Positions 46,308-56,823 are shown, counted from the first letter of the stretch. The stretch is 64,000 nucleotides of DNA from Streptomyces sp. CBMA152 (GCF_014596475.1 NZ_MECJ01000001.1:62001-126000); one strand, 5' to 3'. Numbers and translations are program-made. Notes: generated from the sequence alone by a model not told the origin.

Positions 46308-46844
46308 CTAGCCGTCGCCGAGCCGCATATGGTGGAGCATCAGGAGTCCGGCCGCCATGTTGGCGGCCGGGACCTCACCGCGGGCGATCATGTCCGGCAC
46401 GAGCTTGAGCGGTATCCACTCGCGCCGTGACGACTCGAAGTCGTCCTCCGGGTAGCCGATGTACTCGGCCGCTTCCGACCAGTACAGATGGTGGCGGGCG
46501 TCGATGAGTCCGTTGGCGGGCTCGACGGTGAGGAGATGGCGCAGGGGGCCCGGCCGCCACCCGGTCTCCTCCTCCATCTCGCGGGCGGCCGCGGCCTCGA
46601 TGTCCTCGCCGTCCTCGACGACGCCGGCGGCCAGCTCCCAGCCCCAGCTGTCGGTGATGAACCGGTGCCGCCAGAGCAGCAGGACCTCGTTGGCCTCGTT
46701 GACGGCGGTCGCGACCGCGACCGGGCGCAGCCGGATCAGGAAGTGGTCGAGGTGCCGCCCGTCCGGAAGGGCGACGTCGGCGAGATTGACCCGGAACCAG
46801 CGGTTCTCGTACACAGTTTGTTCACTCAGATTCGTCCACTGCAC
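46308..46844 (-). CDS. NUDIX hydrolase (ADP-ribose pyrophosphatase-like)
   Basis: 178 residues from GTG 46844 (GGAAGGTGG upstream); a TTG at 46865 is the longer alternative and is less likely. The NUDIX box is complete: GVVEDGEDIEAAAAREMEEE followed by TGW. The opening QTVYENRWFRVNLADVALP and FLIRLRPVAVATAV resemble ADP-ribose/nucleoside-diphosphate-sugar hydrolases. It converges on the small coiled-coil gene, 18 bp away. Confidence 0.9.
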   Translation of the reverse strand: MQWTNLSEQTVYENRWFRVNLADVALPDGRHLDHFLIRLRPVAVATAVNEANEVLLLWRHRFITDSWGWELAAGVVEDGEDIEAAAAREMEEETGWRPGPLRHLLTVEPANGLIDARHHLYWSEAAEYIGYPEDDFESSRREWIPLKLVPDMIARGEVPAANMAAGLLMLHHMRLGDG

Positions 46845-46895
46845 GTTTTTGCCACCTTCCGACAAGAGGATGGCAATATCGCAGCAGGCACGCGC

Positions 46896-48236
46896 TCACA
46901 GGGGAACGCGCAGTGCCCCGTCGATCAGCTCGGCGGCTTCATCGGCGCCGGCGCAACCGCTCTCGACCAGGTGCTCGCGTACCACGCGCAGCCGGTCGCG
47001 AAGGCGCTGCGACTCCATCCCCCGGGCCCGCTCGGCCATCTCGACCGCCGTCGCGACGGCCCGGTCCGCCTCGCCCTGCCTCAGCTCGATCTGCGCGAGC
47101 ATCGCCAGGCGGTGCACCCTGCCCCGGTCGTGCGAGGGGGCGTGCGCCGCCAGGCCCGCCTGCTCGCGCGCGGCGGGCAGATCGCCGAGCCGCAGCAGAG
47201 CCTCCGCCACCTGGACGTTCACCAGGCCCGGCTGGACGTAACCGGTCTCGGCGGGCTCGTACTTCGGCCGGATGCGCTCGGCCGCGCGCTCGGCGCCCCG
47301 GATCGAGGAGAGCGCGCTGCGCCCGTCGCCGAGGTGCGCGTACGCCTTGGCCTGCATCGCGTGCAGATCGGCGGCGAGCGCCGGGGTGAGCTGATGGCCC
47401 GCCGCCCGCAGCGCGGCCTCCGCGAAGGCGACCGCCTGGCGGTAGTCCCGCATGAACAGCGACTGGTTGACGAGCAGGGCGATGACATAGGCGCCCAGGC
47501 CCCGGTCCCCGCTGGCCTTCGCGAGGCGCAGCGCCTGGTGGAAGTAGCGCTGGGCGAGGCCCTGGGCATTGGAGTCGTACGCGCAGATCCCGGCGATCGC
47601 GACCAGTCCCCCGGTCGCGCGGTGCAGCTGGCGGCCGGTCGCGTCGGTGTAGCAGCCGCGCAGCAGCGGCGCGGTCTCGGAGTTGAGGAAGCCGACGATG
47701 CGCGAGCGGGTGGCGATGCCTCCGGCCTTGCGGTACATCAGCTCGTAGTGCGCGCGGGCCGCCCGCAGCATCTCGATGTCGGAGTCGCCGACCGCGGTCT
47801 GGCCGTGCCGGGACACATCGGTGTCCTCCGGCGGGTTCTCCCACTCCCACACCGGCATCACGGCCGGGGTGCCCGTGACGGCCGGCGCGCCCAGTATGTG
47901 CGGGCGCTGCTGCTCGTCGGAGCGCCACAGGGCGGTGGCGCGCTCCACGAACCCGGCGAGCGGCGAGCCCACCGGCGCGACCGGCTCGCCCGGCACCCCC
48001 AGCCCGATGTCGTCGAGGGTGACTGGCCGGTGCAGCCGGGCCGCGAGCACCTCGCAGATCAGATCGGGCACCTGGCCGCGCGGCCGCTGCCCTTTCAACC
48101 ACCGGGCCACGGCGGTGTGTTCGTACTTCAGCGCGAGCCCTCGGGCGCGGCCCGCCTGGTTCACATGGGCGGCGAGCCCGGCGTTGGAGATGCCGGCCTC
48201 GTCGACCAGCGCGTCGAGCAGGGTATTGGGCTGCAT
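46896..48236 (-). CDS. XRE-like regulator with C-terminal TPR-type helical region
   Basis: 446 residues from ATG 48236, five bases after CGGAGGG; the open frame above runs through a MITE-like element and is rejected. The N-terminal helix-turn-helix is DALVDEAGISNAGLAAHVNQ, then HTAVARWLKGQRPRGQVPDL. The C-terminal two-thirds is a string of helical hairpins such as GLAQRYFHQALRLAKASGDR and YRQAVAFAEAALRAAGHQLT, typical of TPR-containing Streptomyces regulators of development (NsdA-like). Target unknown. A 57-bp palindromic block lies about 220 bp upstream, separated from the gene by the MITE-like element. Confidence 0.85.
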   Translation of the reverse strand: MQPNTLLDALVDEAGISNAGLAAHVNQAGRARGLALKYEHTAVARWLKGQRPRGQVPDLICEVLAARLHRPVTLDDIGLGVPGEPVAPVGSPLAGFVERATALWRSDEQQRPHILGAPAVTGTPAVMPVWEWENPPEDTDVSRHGQTAVGDSDIEMLRAARAHYELMYRKAGGIATRSRIVGFLNSETAPLLRGCYTDATGRQLHRATGGLVAIAGICAYDSNAQGLAQRYFHQALRLAKASGDRGLGAYVIALLVNQSLFMRDYRQAVAFAEAALRAAGHQLTPALAADLHAMQAKAYAHLGDGRSALSSIRGAERAAERIRPKYEPAETGYVQPGLVNVQVAEALLRLGDLPAAREQAGLAAHAPSHDRGRVHRLAMLAQIELRQGEADRAVATAVEMAERARGMESQRLRDRLRVVREHLVESGCAGADEAAELIDGALRVPL

Positions 48237-48261
48237 CAGGCCCTCCGTTGGCTCGGTGCGC

Positions 48262-48441
48262 CTGGGTCCTGTCGTCACATTCCCGCCGTCCGCCCGGAGG
48301 GCGGGCCCCGCGGCGTCTGGCGCGTGCGATCGCAAGGCGCCGGAGCGTCCTCGTGGCGGAGCCACGTGGGCGGTTCGGCAACGCCGCGAGCGGGCGCGCC
48401 AGACGCCGCGGGGCAGGCGGGAATGTGACGACAGGACCCAG
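48262..48441. mobile_element. MITE-like element 1 (180 bp, 26-bp perfect terminal inverted repeats)
   Basis: Terminal arms at 48262-48287 and 48416-48441 are perfect complements (outer end CTGGGTCCTGTCGTCACATT). A second internal pair, CCCCGCGGCGTCTGGCGCG with its complement, lies inside. There is no coding capacity of its own. The element sits 25 bp before the XRE/TPR regulator start. No clear target-site duplication was found. Confidence 0.75.
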
Positions 48442-48454
48442 CGTAAAGGAGGCG

Positions 48455-48511
48455 CGTTCACACGGGGTGTGAAGGGAGTGCTCGCATTTATGCGTCGCGC
48501 ACTCTGCCGCC
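48455..48511. promoter_or_regulatory. 57-bp palindrome-rich block, copy 2
   Basis: It carries the perfect palindrome TTCACAC-GGG-GTGTGAA (48457-48473) and CGCAT-TT-ATGCG, and matches copy 1 at 45902-45958. On the minus strand a -10-like TACGCT (48440-48445) lies just inside, so the palindrome would cover the -35 region of a promoter for the XRE/TPR regulator. The remaining bases up to 48667 contain only a weak hairpin (48560-48595) and no gene. Confidence 0.6.
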
Positions 48512-48667
48512 GGGGGCGGGCTGCCGGTTGACTGAACTGCCTCTCCACAGAGGCGTGTCGGGCCGCCGGCTCCCCCTCGTACAGTGCGGCGGCCCGCTCC
48601 CGGCGCCGCCGGTCCTGCCGAACTGCCCGTCACTCCGCGGCAGGGCCGACGGCGCCTCATCTCCGCC

Positions 48668-49738
48668 TCAGCGCCGTGCCCGCACGGCCGGTACGGCTCC
48701 GGGCTGTGCGGGCACGCGCACCCGGTCGTTGCGCAGCACCATCAGCGCCACGTCGTCGGCGAGGTGTCCGCCGGTGTGCCGCAACAGCTCCCGCTGTACG
48801 CAGTGGATCACTGCTGCGGGGGACAGCGGGGTGTCAAGGGCCGCCCGGGCGAGTACTTCCTGCAGCCGGAAGAACCGCCCGGAGCGGTCCCTGGCGTCCT
48901 CGGCGCCGTCGGTGTGCAGACACAGCGCCTCGCCGGGCAGCAGCCGGGTGCACGGCCGCGCGGGCAGCTCGGCCGGGAGCGGGAACGGGCCGAGCGGCGG
49001 CAGCGGATCGCCCGGCAGCAAAGGCTCGGCGCCGCCGCACAGCCGATGGGGCCAGGGATGGCCGCAGTTGAGGGCGAACACCCGGCCGTCGGGCCGGATC
49101 TCCAGGAGCAGTACGGTGACGAACTCCTCGGCGAGCGGGCTGTCGGGCTCGTCCGCGCGGTTCGCGGGGTGCTCGGCGCGGGCCCGCTCGCGCAGATGGC
49201 GCTGGAGGGCGCGCTCCAGGCGGCGCAGCACCCCGCCGAGTTCGGGCTCGTCGTGGACGGCCTCGCGGAAGCTGCCGAGGACGGCGGCGACCGCGCCGAG
49301 CGCGCCAAGGCCGTGGCCGCGCACATCGCCTATGACGACCCGCACCCCGTACTGCGTGGCCATCGCCTCGTAGAGGTCGCCGCCGACGGTCGCGCCCGCG
49401 CGGCCCGCGCAGAGCTGTGCGGCGGCCACGGTCAGGCCGTCGATACGGGGCGGCGGCGGGCGCAGCAGCACCCGCTGGGCGGCGTCCGCGACCTCCTGCA
49501 CCAGCCGCAACTCCCGCGCCGCACCGGCACGTACGGCATGCAGCAGGAAGACGAGGGCGATCAGGAAGGCGGCGCAGGTGGCGATCCGCAGGCTCATCGA
49601 GTCGTCGGTGGCCAGCGGGCAGGTGAGCTCCCAGACGACGACCAGGACCAGCCACAGGACCGGCAGCGTCAGGGCGAGCCCCCGGCCCGTGGCCAGGGCT
49701 CTGGCACAGACCGCCGCCCAACTCCCGGTACGGATCAT
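48668..49738 (-). CDS. Membrane PP2C/SpoIIE-type protein phosphatase
   Basis: 356 residues from ATG 49738; AGGGGGG lies nine bases upstream at the edge of a MITE-like element. Two hydrophobic spans (LALTLPVLWLVLVVVWELTC and IATCAAFLIALVFLLHAVRA) precede a SpoIIE phosphatase domain: VGGDLYEAMATQYGVRVVIG, DVRGHGLGALGAVAAVLGSF, VFALNCGHPWPHRL and LADDVALMVLRND, which supply the metal-binding aspartates. No GAF, PAS or anti-sigma domain is present. Such enzymes often dephosphorylate anti-anti-sigma factors; the partner is not encoded nearby. Both flanks hold MITE-like elements. Confidence 0.9.
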   Translation of the reverse strand: MIRTGSWAAVCARALATGRGLALTLPVLWLVLVVVWELTCPLATDDSMSLRIATCAAFLIALVFLLHAVRAGAARELRLVQEVADAAQRVLLRPPPPRIDGLTVAAAQLCAGRAGATVGGDLYEAMATQYGVRVVIGDVRGHGLGALGAVAAVLGSFREAVHDEPELGGVLRRLERALQRHLRERARAEHPANRADEPDSPLAEEFVTVLLLEIRPDGRVFALNCGHPWPHRLCGGAEPLLPGDPLPPLGPFPLPAELPARPCTRLLPGEALCLHTDGAEDARDRSGRFFRLQEVLARAALDTPLSPAAVIHCVQRELLRHTGGHLADDVALMVLRNDRVRVPAQPGAVPAVRARR

Positions 49739-49750
49739 GCCGTCGGCCCC

Positions 49751-49945
49751 CCTAGGGCCTGTCCGGTGGATCTTGCCTGGGACGCGGGGGGCTGGCACGC
49801 CCATCTGCCGCGTTGTCGTCGGTTGCCATGGCTCCGCCATGCCGCCCTCCTCCGCCTTGCAGCTGCACGCACCAGCCCCCCGCTCACCAGCACCGAAACG
49901 GCATCCGGAACCGCCGGCGGCCAGATCCACCGGACAGGCCCTAGG
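49751..49945. mobile_element. MITE-like element 2 (195 bp, 23-bp perfect terminal inverted repeats)
   Basis: Arms at 49751-49773 and 49923-49945 are perfect complements (outer end CCTAGGGCCTGTCCGGTGGA). It has no coding capacity. It begins 13 bp before the phosphatase ATG and supplies part of its ribosome binding site. The rest of the gap to pheT (49946-50122) holds two TTCCGGTT direct repeats near 50060 and 50090 and no gene. Confidence 0.75.
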
Positions 49946-50122
49946 CCTCTGCGCCCCATCGCCCTCCGCCTGGCCTTCAAGGCCGGGTTGATTCTTTCGA
50001 CGGTCCGCCCCTTTTTGCGCATATCGGCCCCTGATCTCACCCGAACGAGTGAGAAGGTTCCGGTTAGCTGAAGAAAAGATTCCGGTTCGCCTAAGAATGC
50101 GAGGCAGCCACCCGGGACAACG

Positions 50123-50158
50123 CGAAGGGCGCACCCGGAGAACCGGGTGCGCCCTTCG
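50123..50158 (-). terminator. Terminator of the pheST operon
   Basis: Perfect 16-bp stem (arm CGAAGGGCGCACCCGG) with an AGAA loop, 19 bp after the pheT stop. Confidence 0.85.
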
Positions 50159-50176
50159 ATCGTCCTGCCCCGCGGG

Positions 50177-52705
50177 TTACGCCCCGCGCAGCACCGCGCC
50201 GGTGTGCTCGGCCGCGAGGGCCACCGCCGCGTCGCGGGCGGCCGAGGCCTCCTCGACGGTCAGCGTGCGGTCGGCGGCACGGAAGCGCAGCGCGTACGCC
50301 AACGACTTCTTGCCCTCGCCGACCTGCTCGCCGGTGTAGACGTCGAACAGCCGGATGGACTCCAGGAGTTCACCCGCGCCACCGCGCAGGAAGTACTCCA
50401 CGACGCCCGCCGGGACCTCCGCGTCGACGACCAGCGCCACGTCCTGGGTGGCCACCGGGAAGGTGGAGATGCGCGGCGCCACCAGGGCGCCCTCCCCCGC
50501 CTTCGCCAGCGCGTCCAGGTCGAGCTCCATCGCGCAGGTGCGCTCCGGCAGGCTCAGCGCCTTGACCACACGCGGGTGCAGCTCGCCCGCGTGACCGATG
50601 ACGACGATCTCGCTGTCGATGACGACGGCGAGCTCGGCGCAGCGGCCCGGGTGCCAGGGGCCGTACTGGCCGTTCTGGACGATGAGTTCAGCGCCGGCCT
50701 CGCGGGCCAGGGTCCGGGCGGCCTCGACCGCGTCGGCCCAGTCCGCCGGGCGGCCCTTGCCCCACCAGCCGGCCTGCTCGCGCGCACCGGCGAGGACGAC
50801 GGCGGCGTGCCGGGGCTGCGCGGGCAGCACCGCGTCGAGCGCCGCGATCTCCTCGTCGGTGGGACGGCGGTCGACGGGCAGCCGGACGGCGACGCCCTGC
50901 TCCTCGCCCGGCAGGAAGACCAGACCGGTCTCGAAGAGCGCCAGGTCGTGGCTGCCGCGGCCGTCGTTGCGGCGCAGCGTGGCGAGCAGGCCCGGCAGCA
51001 GCGTGGTGCGCAGCGCCGGCTCCTCGTCGTTGAGCGGGTTGACCAGCTTCACGACACGGCGGGCCGGGTCGTCCTTGTCCAGGGCCAGCTGGTCGAAGAC
51101 CTGCTCGGAGACGAACGGGTAGGCCAGCGCCTCCACATAGCCCGCCCCGGCCAGCGCGCGGCCGGCCCGGCGGTGCAGCCGCTGGCGCTCGGTGAGCCCG
51201 CGCCCGGCGGGCGGCTTCGGCAGGGTGGAGGGCAGGTTCTCGTACCCTTCGAGCCGGATGACCTCTTCGGCGAGGTCGTTCGGCTCGGTGAGGTCGGGAC
51301 GCCAGGACGGCACGGTGACGACGAGCTCGTCCTGCCCGTACACGTCGCAGCCGATCTCCTGGAGGCGGCGCACCACGGTCTCGCGGCCGTAGTCGACGCC
51401 CGCCACACGGTCCGGGTGGTTGGCCGGGATGGAGACGGTGCGCGGCGCGGAGGGCGCGATGACCTCGGTGACGCCGGCCTCGGCGGTGCCGCCCGCGAGC
51501 AGCACCAGCAGGTCGACGGTCCGCTGGGCGGCCGCGGAGGCCGCCTGCGGGTCGACGCCGCGCTCGAAGCGCTTGGACGCCTCGGAGGTCAGCTTGTGGC
51601 GGCGCGCGGTGCGGGCGATGGCGACCGCGTCGAAGTGCGCGGCCTCGATGACCACCTCGGTGGTGCCCCTGACCTGTCCGGTCTCGGGGTCGGTGACCGA
51701 GTCGGCGATCTCCGTGTTGGCGCCGCCCATCACACCGGCGAGGCCGATCGGGCCGCGGTTGTCGGTGATGACGAGGTCGGCGGCGTCCAGCTTGCGCTTG
51801 ACGCCGTCGAGGGTGGTGATCATCTCGCCGGGCTCGGCACGGCGTACGCCGATGGGGCCGTCGACCAGGGTGCGGTCGTAGGCGTGCAGCGGCTGGCCGA
51901 GCTCGATCATCACGTAGTTGGTGACGTCGACGGCGAGCGAGATCGGCCGCATGCCGGCCTTCTGCAGGCGGCGCTGGAGCCAGATCGGCGAGCGGGCCTC
52001 GGGGTCGAGGCCGACCACGGTGCGCGCGGTGAAGCGGTCGCAGCCGATCGGGTCGGCGATCTTCACCTGGTAGCCGTACGAGTTGGGCGCGGGCACGTCG
52101 AGGAGCGCCGGGTCGCGCAGCGGCAGGCCGTACGCGATGGCGGTCTCGCGGGCCACACCGCGCAGGGACAGGCAGTCGCCGCGGTTGGCGGTCACCGCGA
52201 TGTCCAGGACCTCGTCGACGAGCTCCAGGAGCGCGATGGCGTCGGTGCCGGCCTCGTGCTCGGGCGGCAGGACGATGATGCCGCCGCTGCCGTCGTCGCC
52301 CATGCCCAGCTCGTCGCCGGAGCAGATCATGCCGTGCGAGGTCTTGCCGTACGTCTGGCGTGCGGCGATCGCGAAGTCACCGGGCAGGACCGCGCCGGGG
52401 AGCACCACGACGACCTTGTCGCCGACCTGGAAGTTGCGCGCGCCGCAGACGATCTCCTGCGGCTCACCGGTGCCGTTGGCCGTGCCGACGTCGACGGTGC
52501 AGAAGCGGATGGGCTTCTTGAAGCCCTCCAGCTCCTCGATGGTCAGCACCTGGCCGACGACCAGGGGGCCCTTGAGCCCGGCGCCGAGTTGCTCGACGGT
52601 CTCGACCTCAAGGCCGGCGGACACGAGCTTGGCCTGGACGTCCCGGCCGGTCTCCGTCGCCGGCAGGTCGACGTACTCCCGCAGCCAAGAAAGCGGGACC
52701 CGCAT
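50177..52705 (-). CDS. pheT: Phenylalanyl-tRNA synthetase beta subunit
   Basis: 842 residues, normal for bacterial PheT. It begins with [17 protein letters not shown]. The N-terminal tRNA-binding (OB) domain has [20 protein letters not shown] and [20 protein letters not shown]; the B3/B4 editing region follows, then B5 ([20 protein letters not shown]), and the C-terminal anticodon-binding FDX-ACB domain contains [19 protein letters not shown]. The ATG overlaps the pheS stop by one base (TGATG), giving 1:1 coupling for the alpha2beta2 enzyme. Confidence 0.97.
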   Translation of the reverse strand: MRVPLSWLREYVDLPATETGRDVQAKLVSAGLEVETVEQLGAGLKGPLVVGQVLTIEELEGFKKPIRFCTVDVGTANGTGEPQEIVCGARNFQVGDKVVVVLPGAVLPGDFAIAARQTYGKTSHGMICSGDELGMGDDGSGGIIVLPPEHEAGTDAIALLELVDEVLDIAVTANRGDCLSLRGVARETAIAYGLPLRDPALLDVPAPNSYGYQVKIADPIGCDRFTARTVVGLDPEARSPIWLQRRLQKAGMRPISLAVDVTNYVMIELGQPLHAYDRTLVDGPIGVRRAEPGEMITTLDGVKRKLDAADLVITDNRGPIGLAGVMGGANTEIADSVTDPETGQVRGTTEVVIEAAHFDAVAIARTARRHKLTSEASKRFERGVDPQAASAAAQRTVDLLVLLAGGTAEAGVTEVIAPSAPRTVSIPANHPDRVAGVDYGRETVVRRLQEIGCDVYGQDELVVTVPSWRPDLTEPNDLAEEVIRLEGYENLPSTLPKPPAGRGLTERQRLHRRAGRALAGAGYVEALAYPFVSEQVFDQLALDKDDPARRVVKLVNPLNDEEPALRTTLLPGLLATLRRNDGRGSHDLALFETGLVFLPGEEQGVAVRLPVDRRPTDEEIAALDAVLPAQPRHAAVVLAGAREQAGWWGKGRPADWADAVEAARTLAREAGAELIVQNGQYGPWHPGRCAELAVVIDSEIVVIGHAGELHPRVVKALSLPERTCAMELDLDALAKAGEGALVAPRISTFPVATQDVALVVDAEVPAGVVEYFLRGGAGELLESIRLFDVYTGEQVGEGKKSLAYALRFRAADRTLTVEEASAARDAAVALAAEHTGAVLRGA

Positions 52706-53826
52706 CAGATCTCCATCCCGAACGGCCGGGTGAACCGGACGTCACCCTCGACCATGTCTCGCATGTCTTCGACGTTGTGGCGGAACATCAGCAGGCGTTC
52801 GATGCCGAAGCCGAAGGCGAATCCGCTGTACTTCTCGGGGTCCACACCGCAGGCGACGAGCACCTTCGGGTTGACCATGCCGCAGCCGCCGAGCTCGATC
52901 CAGCCCTCGCTGGAGCAGGTGCGGCAGGGGCGGTCGGGGTTGCCCACCGACTCGCCGCGGCAGACGTAGCACACCATGTCCATCTCGGCGGACGGCTCGG
53001 TGAACGGGAAGAAGTTCGGCCGCAGCCGGGTCTTCATGTCCTGCCCGAAGAGCGACTGGACCATGTGGTCCAGGGTGCCCTTGAGGTCCGCCATGGTCAG
53101 GCCCTCGTCCACGGCGAGCAGCTCGACCTGGTTGAAGACGGGGGTGTGCGTGGCGTCCAGCTCGTCCGTGCGGTAGACCCGGCCGGGGCAGATCACGTAG
53201 ACCGGCGGCTCGCGGTCGATGAGCGAGCGGATCTGCACGGGCGAGGTGTGCGTGCGCAGCACGACGCCGGACTCGGTGCCGCCCTCGGGGCCCTGCACGA
53301 AGAAGGTGTCGGCCTCGCCGCGGGCCGGGTGGTCCGGGCCGATGTTGAGCGCGTCGAAGTTGAACCACTCGGCCTCGACCTGCGGGCCCTCGGCCACCTC
53401 GTAGCCCATGGCCACGAAGATGTCCTCGATGCGCTCGGAGAGCGTGGTGAGCGGGTGGCGGGCGCCGGCCGGTACGCGGTCGTACGGCAGCGTGACGTCC
53501 ACCGCCTCCTCGACCAGGACGCGCGCGTCGCGCTCGGCCTCCAGCTCGGCCTGGCGCGCGGCCAGGGCCTTGTTGACGGCGCCGCGGGCCATGCCCACGA
53601 GCTTGCCGGCCGCGGCCTTGGCCTGCGGCGGCAGGGCGCCGATCTCGCGGTTGGCGAGCGACAGGGGCGAGGTGCCACCGGCGTGCGCGGTCTTCGCGTG
53701 AGCGAGCGCTTCGAGGTCACCGGCCGCGGCGAAGGCGGCGAGCGCCTCGTCCCGCATGCGCTCGATCTCTTCCGGTTTCAGTGCCTCGACCTCAACAGGG
53801 TCGTACGACTTATTGGGTGCCGACAT
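52705..53826 (-). CDS. pheS: Phenylalanyl-tRNA synthetase alpha subunit
   Basis: 373 residues from ATG 53826. The N-terminal coiled coil is followed by the class II catalytic core: motif 2 region [20 protein letters not shown] then [20 protein letters not shown], and motif 3 [17 protein letters not shown]. The cysteine-rich insert [20 protein letters not shown], then [13 protein letters not shown], is typical of bacterial PheS. A TAGACT -10 candidate at 53936-53941 implies a leader of about 105 nt, in which I saw no Phe-rich leader peptide or T-box. Confidence 0.97.
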   Translation of the reverse strand: MSAPNKSYDPVEVEALKPEEIERMRDEALAAFAAAGDLEALAHAKTAHAGGTSPLSLANREIGALPPQAKAAAGKLVGMARGAVNKALAARQAELEAERDARVLVEEAVDVTLPYDRVPAGARHPLTTLSERIEDIFVAMGYEVAEGPQVEAEWFNFDALNIGPDHPARGEADTFFVQGPEGGTESGVVLRTHTSPVQIRSLIDREPPVYVICPGRVYRTDELDATHTPVFNQVELLAVDEGLTMADLKGTLDHMVQSLFGQDMKTRLRPNFFPFTEPSAEMDMVCYVCRGESVGNPDRPCRTCSSEGWIELGGCGMVNPKVLVACGVDPEKYSGFAFGFGIERLLMFRHNVEDMRDMVEGDVRFTRPFGMEI

Positions 53827-53987
53827 CTCTTCCCGTACTTCCGATTGGCTTGGCTGGGGGTCCCGCCACCGCGACAGCGACTCGGCCGCGCGATGCTGCC
53901 GCGCGATGACACGGACACGAACGCGCCAAAGGTCGAGTCTAACGGGGTGCGGGAAGACGGATGCGCCCGTGGGCGGCCCGGTGGCTG

Positions 53988-55112
53988 CTACTGGAGGTAG
54001 GCCGGGGCGCCGACGGGCAGGATAAATCGGAACTCGGCGCCGCCGCCGCAGCCGCGGCCGACCGCGATCGTCCCGCCGTGCGCCTCGACGATGCCCTTGA
54101 CGATGTAGAGGCCCAGGCCCGTCCCGCCGCGTTTGCTCCCCCGCCAGAAGCGGGTGAAGACACGGCCCATCGACTCCTCGGGGATGCCGGGGCCTTCGTC
54201 GCTCACGGTGACGGCCGTTCCCTTCTCGTCGTGCTCCTCGATACGGACCGGGGCGGGTCCCACCTCGATGGTGACGGTTCCCTCGCCGTGGCGCACCGCG
54301 TTTTCCAGCAGGTTGCCCAGTACCTGGTCGATCTTGTCCGGATCCGCCCACAGATCGGGCAGCGGCCGCTGGATGCGGACCAGGAAGCGGTCGGGGGCCT
54401 GCCCGGAGGCGACATGGGCCTGGATGTGCCGGCCGACGGCGGCCGCGACGTCCACGGGCTGGCGGCGCACCTCCAGACGGCCGGAGTCGATCCGGGAGAT
54501 GTCGAGGAGTTCGGCGATCAGCCGGGTGACGCGGTTGGCGTCGGCGTCGACGGTCTCCAGCATCAGCCGCTTCTGGTCGTCCGTGAACCTCTCCCACTTG
54601 GCGAGCAGTGTCGCGGTGAACCCCTTGACCGAGGTCAGCGGCGAGCGCAGCTCATGGGCGACGGTGGCGATCAGCTCGGCGTGGCTGCGCTCGGTGCGCC
54701 GGCGCGCCTCGGTGGAGCGCAGGCTGACCACCACGCGCCGCACCGGACCGGTGGGGTGCTCGCGCACGTACCGCGCGGAGACCAGCACCTCGCGGCCGCC
54801 CGGCAGCAGCAGGTTGCGCTCGGGCTGGCCGACGCGGATGGCGAGTCCGCCGTACGGGTCGGTCAGCTGCCACCAGCGGCGGCCCTTGAGGTCTTCGAGC
54901 GGGAGCGCGCGCTCCAGCTGTACGCCGAGCGCGTCGCGTTTGGGGACCGCGGTGATCCTGGCGGCCGCCGCGTTGAAGCAGATGACGCGGCCCGTCTCGT
55001 CGGCGACGACGAGTCCGTCGGGCAGGTCTTCGGGGTCTATCCCCAGGGCGTCCGGGCTACCGGAAGGGCACACCAGGGCATTCTCGCCGATGGTCCTCAC
55101 GCCGACAGCCAT
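53988..55112 (-). CDS. Soluble PAS-containing histidine kinase, orphan
   Basis: 374 residues with no membrane span. A PAS fold (about 25-130) begins DLPDGLVVADETGRVICFNA. The HisKA domain carries the phosphoacceptor His in IATVAHELRSPLTSVKGFTA. The HATPase_c domain has LGNLLENAVRHGEGTVTIE, VSDEGPGIPEESMGRVF and GTGLGLYIVKGIVEAHGG. No response regulator is adjacent. It sits between pheST and a SpoU methyltransferase on the same strand, a placement I recall as conserved in Streptomyces. It probably senses an intracellular cue; the partner is unknown. Confidence 0.92.
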   Translation of the reverse strand: MAVGVRTIGENALVCPSGSPDALGIDPEDLPDGLVVADETGRVICFNAAAARITAVPKRDALGVQLERALPLEDLKGRRWWQLTDPYGGLAIRVGQPERNLLLPGGREVLVSARYVREHPTGPVRRVVVSLRSTEARRRTERSHAELIATVAHELRSPLTSVKGFTATLLAKWERFTDDQKRLMLETVDADANRVTRLIAELLDISRIDSGRLEVRRQPVDVAAAVGRHIQAHVASGQAPDRFLVRIQRPLPDLWADPDKIDQVLGNLLENAVRHGEGTVTIEVGPAPVRIEEHDEKGTAVTVSDEGPGIPEESMGRVFTRFWRGSKRGGTGLGLYIVKGIVEAHGGTIAVGRGCGGGAEFRFILPVGAPAYLQ

Positions 55113-55194
55113 CCCCGTATCCCACCTCTCCGAAGCACACAGTGGGCCCCCGAGCCCGTCACACTACTAGCTACAGGTGACGGTGCGGACCCCC

Positions 55195-56031
<837 letters not shown>

Positions 56032-56079
56032 CAGTCGGCGGCTCTCATTTCGTACGGACGAGCAGGGGGCGGAACGCAG

Positions 56080-56113
56080 CCGGACCCGCAGGCAGTCAAG
56101 CCTGCGGGTCCGG
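56080..56113 (-). terminator. Terminator of the infC-rpmI-rplT operon
   Basis: Perfect 14-bp stem (arm CCGGACCCGCAGGC) with a 6-nt loop, 23 bp after the rplT stop. Confidence 0.85.
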
Positions 56114-56136
56114 ACGAAGCCTGTGAGGGCAGCCGA

Positions 56137-56523
56137 TCAGGCGGCAGCCTTCGGGGCGTTGACGTCGCTCGGGAGCGCCTTCTGGGCGACCTCGACGAGC
56201 GCGGCGAACGCGTTGGCGTCGTTGACCGCGAGCTCGGCCAGGATCTTGCGGTCCACCTCGATGTTGGCGGCCTTCAGACCCTGGATGAGGCGGTTGTACG
56301 TCATGCCGTTCTGGCGGGCAGCGGCGTTGATGCGCTGGATCCACAGCTGACGGAAGTCGCCCTTGCGCTTCTTGCGGTCGTTGTAGTTGTAGACCAGCGA
56401 GTGGGTGACCTGCTCCTTGGCCTTGCGGTACAGGCGCGAGCGCTGACCGCGGTAGCCGGAGGCCGCTTCGAGGATCGCCCGGCGCTTCTTGTGGGCGTTG
56501 ACTGCCCGCTTGACGCGTGCCAC
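56137..56523 (-). CDS. rplT: Ribosomal protein L20 (bL20)
   Basis: 128 residues: [60 protein letters not shown] and [20 protein letters not shown] are diagnostic of L20. It binds 23S rRNA early in large-subunit assembly. Last gene of infC-rpmI-rplT. In other bacteria L20 or IF3 regulates this operon. Confidence 0.98.
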   Translation of the reverse strand: MARVKRAVNAHKKRRAILEAASGYRGQRSRLYRKAKEQVTHSLVYNYNDRKKRKGDFRQLWIQRINAAARQNGMTYNRLIQGLKAANIEVDRKILAELAVNDANAFAALVEVAQKALPSDVNAPKAAA

Positions 56524-56628
56524 TTGTTAACTCCTTGTAGCGGGGCCGTGGTGGGTGATCACACGGCCCGAATTCGAATAGGTCCCGGTCTCGACGTTCC
56601 GCCCCCGGTCACCGGAGGCGGAGGAACG

Positions 56629-56823
56629 TCACTTGCCGAGAAGCTTCTTGATCTTCTTGGCGTCGCCCGGGGCCATCTCGGCGTTGCCGGTGAGGCGACG
56701 CGTCAGCTTGGACGACTTGTGCTCGAGCAGGTGGCGCTTGCCGGCACGCTCACGGAGCACCTTGCCGGAGCCCGTGATCTTGAAGCGCTTGCTGGCACCG
56801 CTGTGCGACTTGTTCTTCGGCAT
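56629..56823 (-). CDS. rpmI: Ribosomal protein L35 (bL35)
   Basis: 64 residues: [37 protein letters not shown] and the basic end KKIKKLLGK are diagnostic of L35. It lies between infC and rplT, the universal order. Confidence 0.98.
   Translation of the reverse strand: MPKNKSHSGASKRFKITGSGKVLRERAGKRHLLEHKSSKLTRRLTGNAEMAPGDAKKIKKLLGK

Noticed and set aside
48560..48595. Hairpin GGGCCGCC/GGCGGCCC as terminator of the SpoIIE phosphatase gene
   Set aside because: Only 8 bp with a long loop and no U-tract, and over 70 bp beyond the stop; too weak to call in such GC-rich DNA.
50147..52969. A 940-codon rightward frame antisense to pheT
   Set aside because: Shadow of pheT; no start signal or recognisable domains.
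53827..53987. T-box or Phe-rich leader peptide upstream of pheST
   Set aside because: No run of Phe codons and no T-box core sequence could be found in the short leader.
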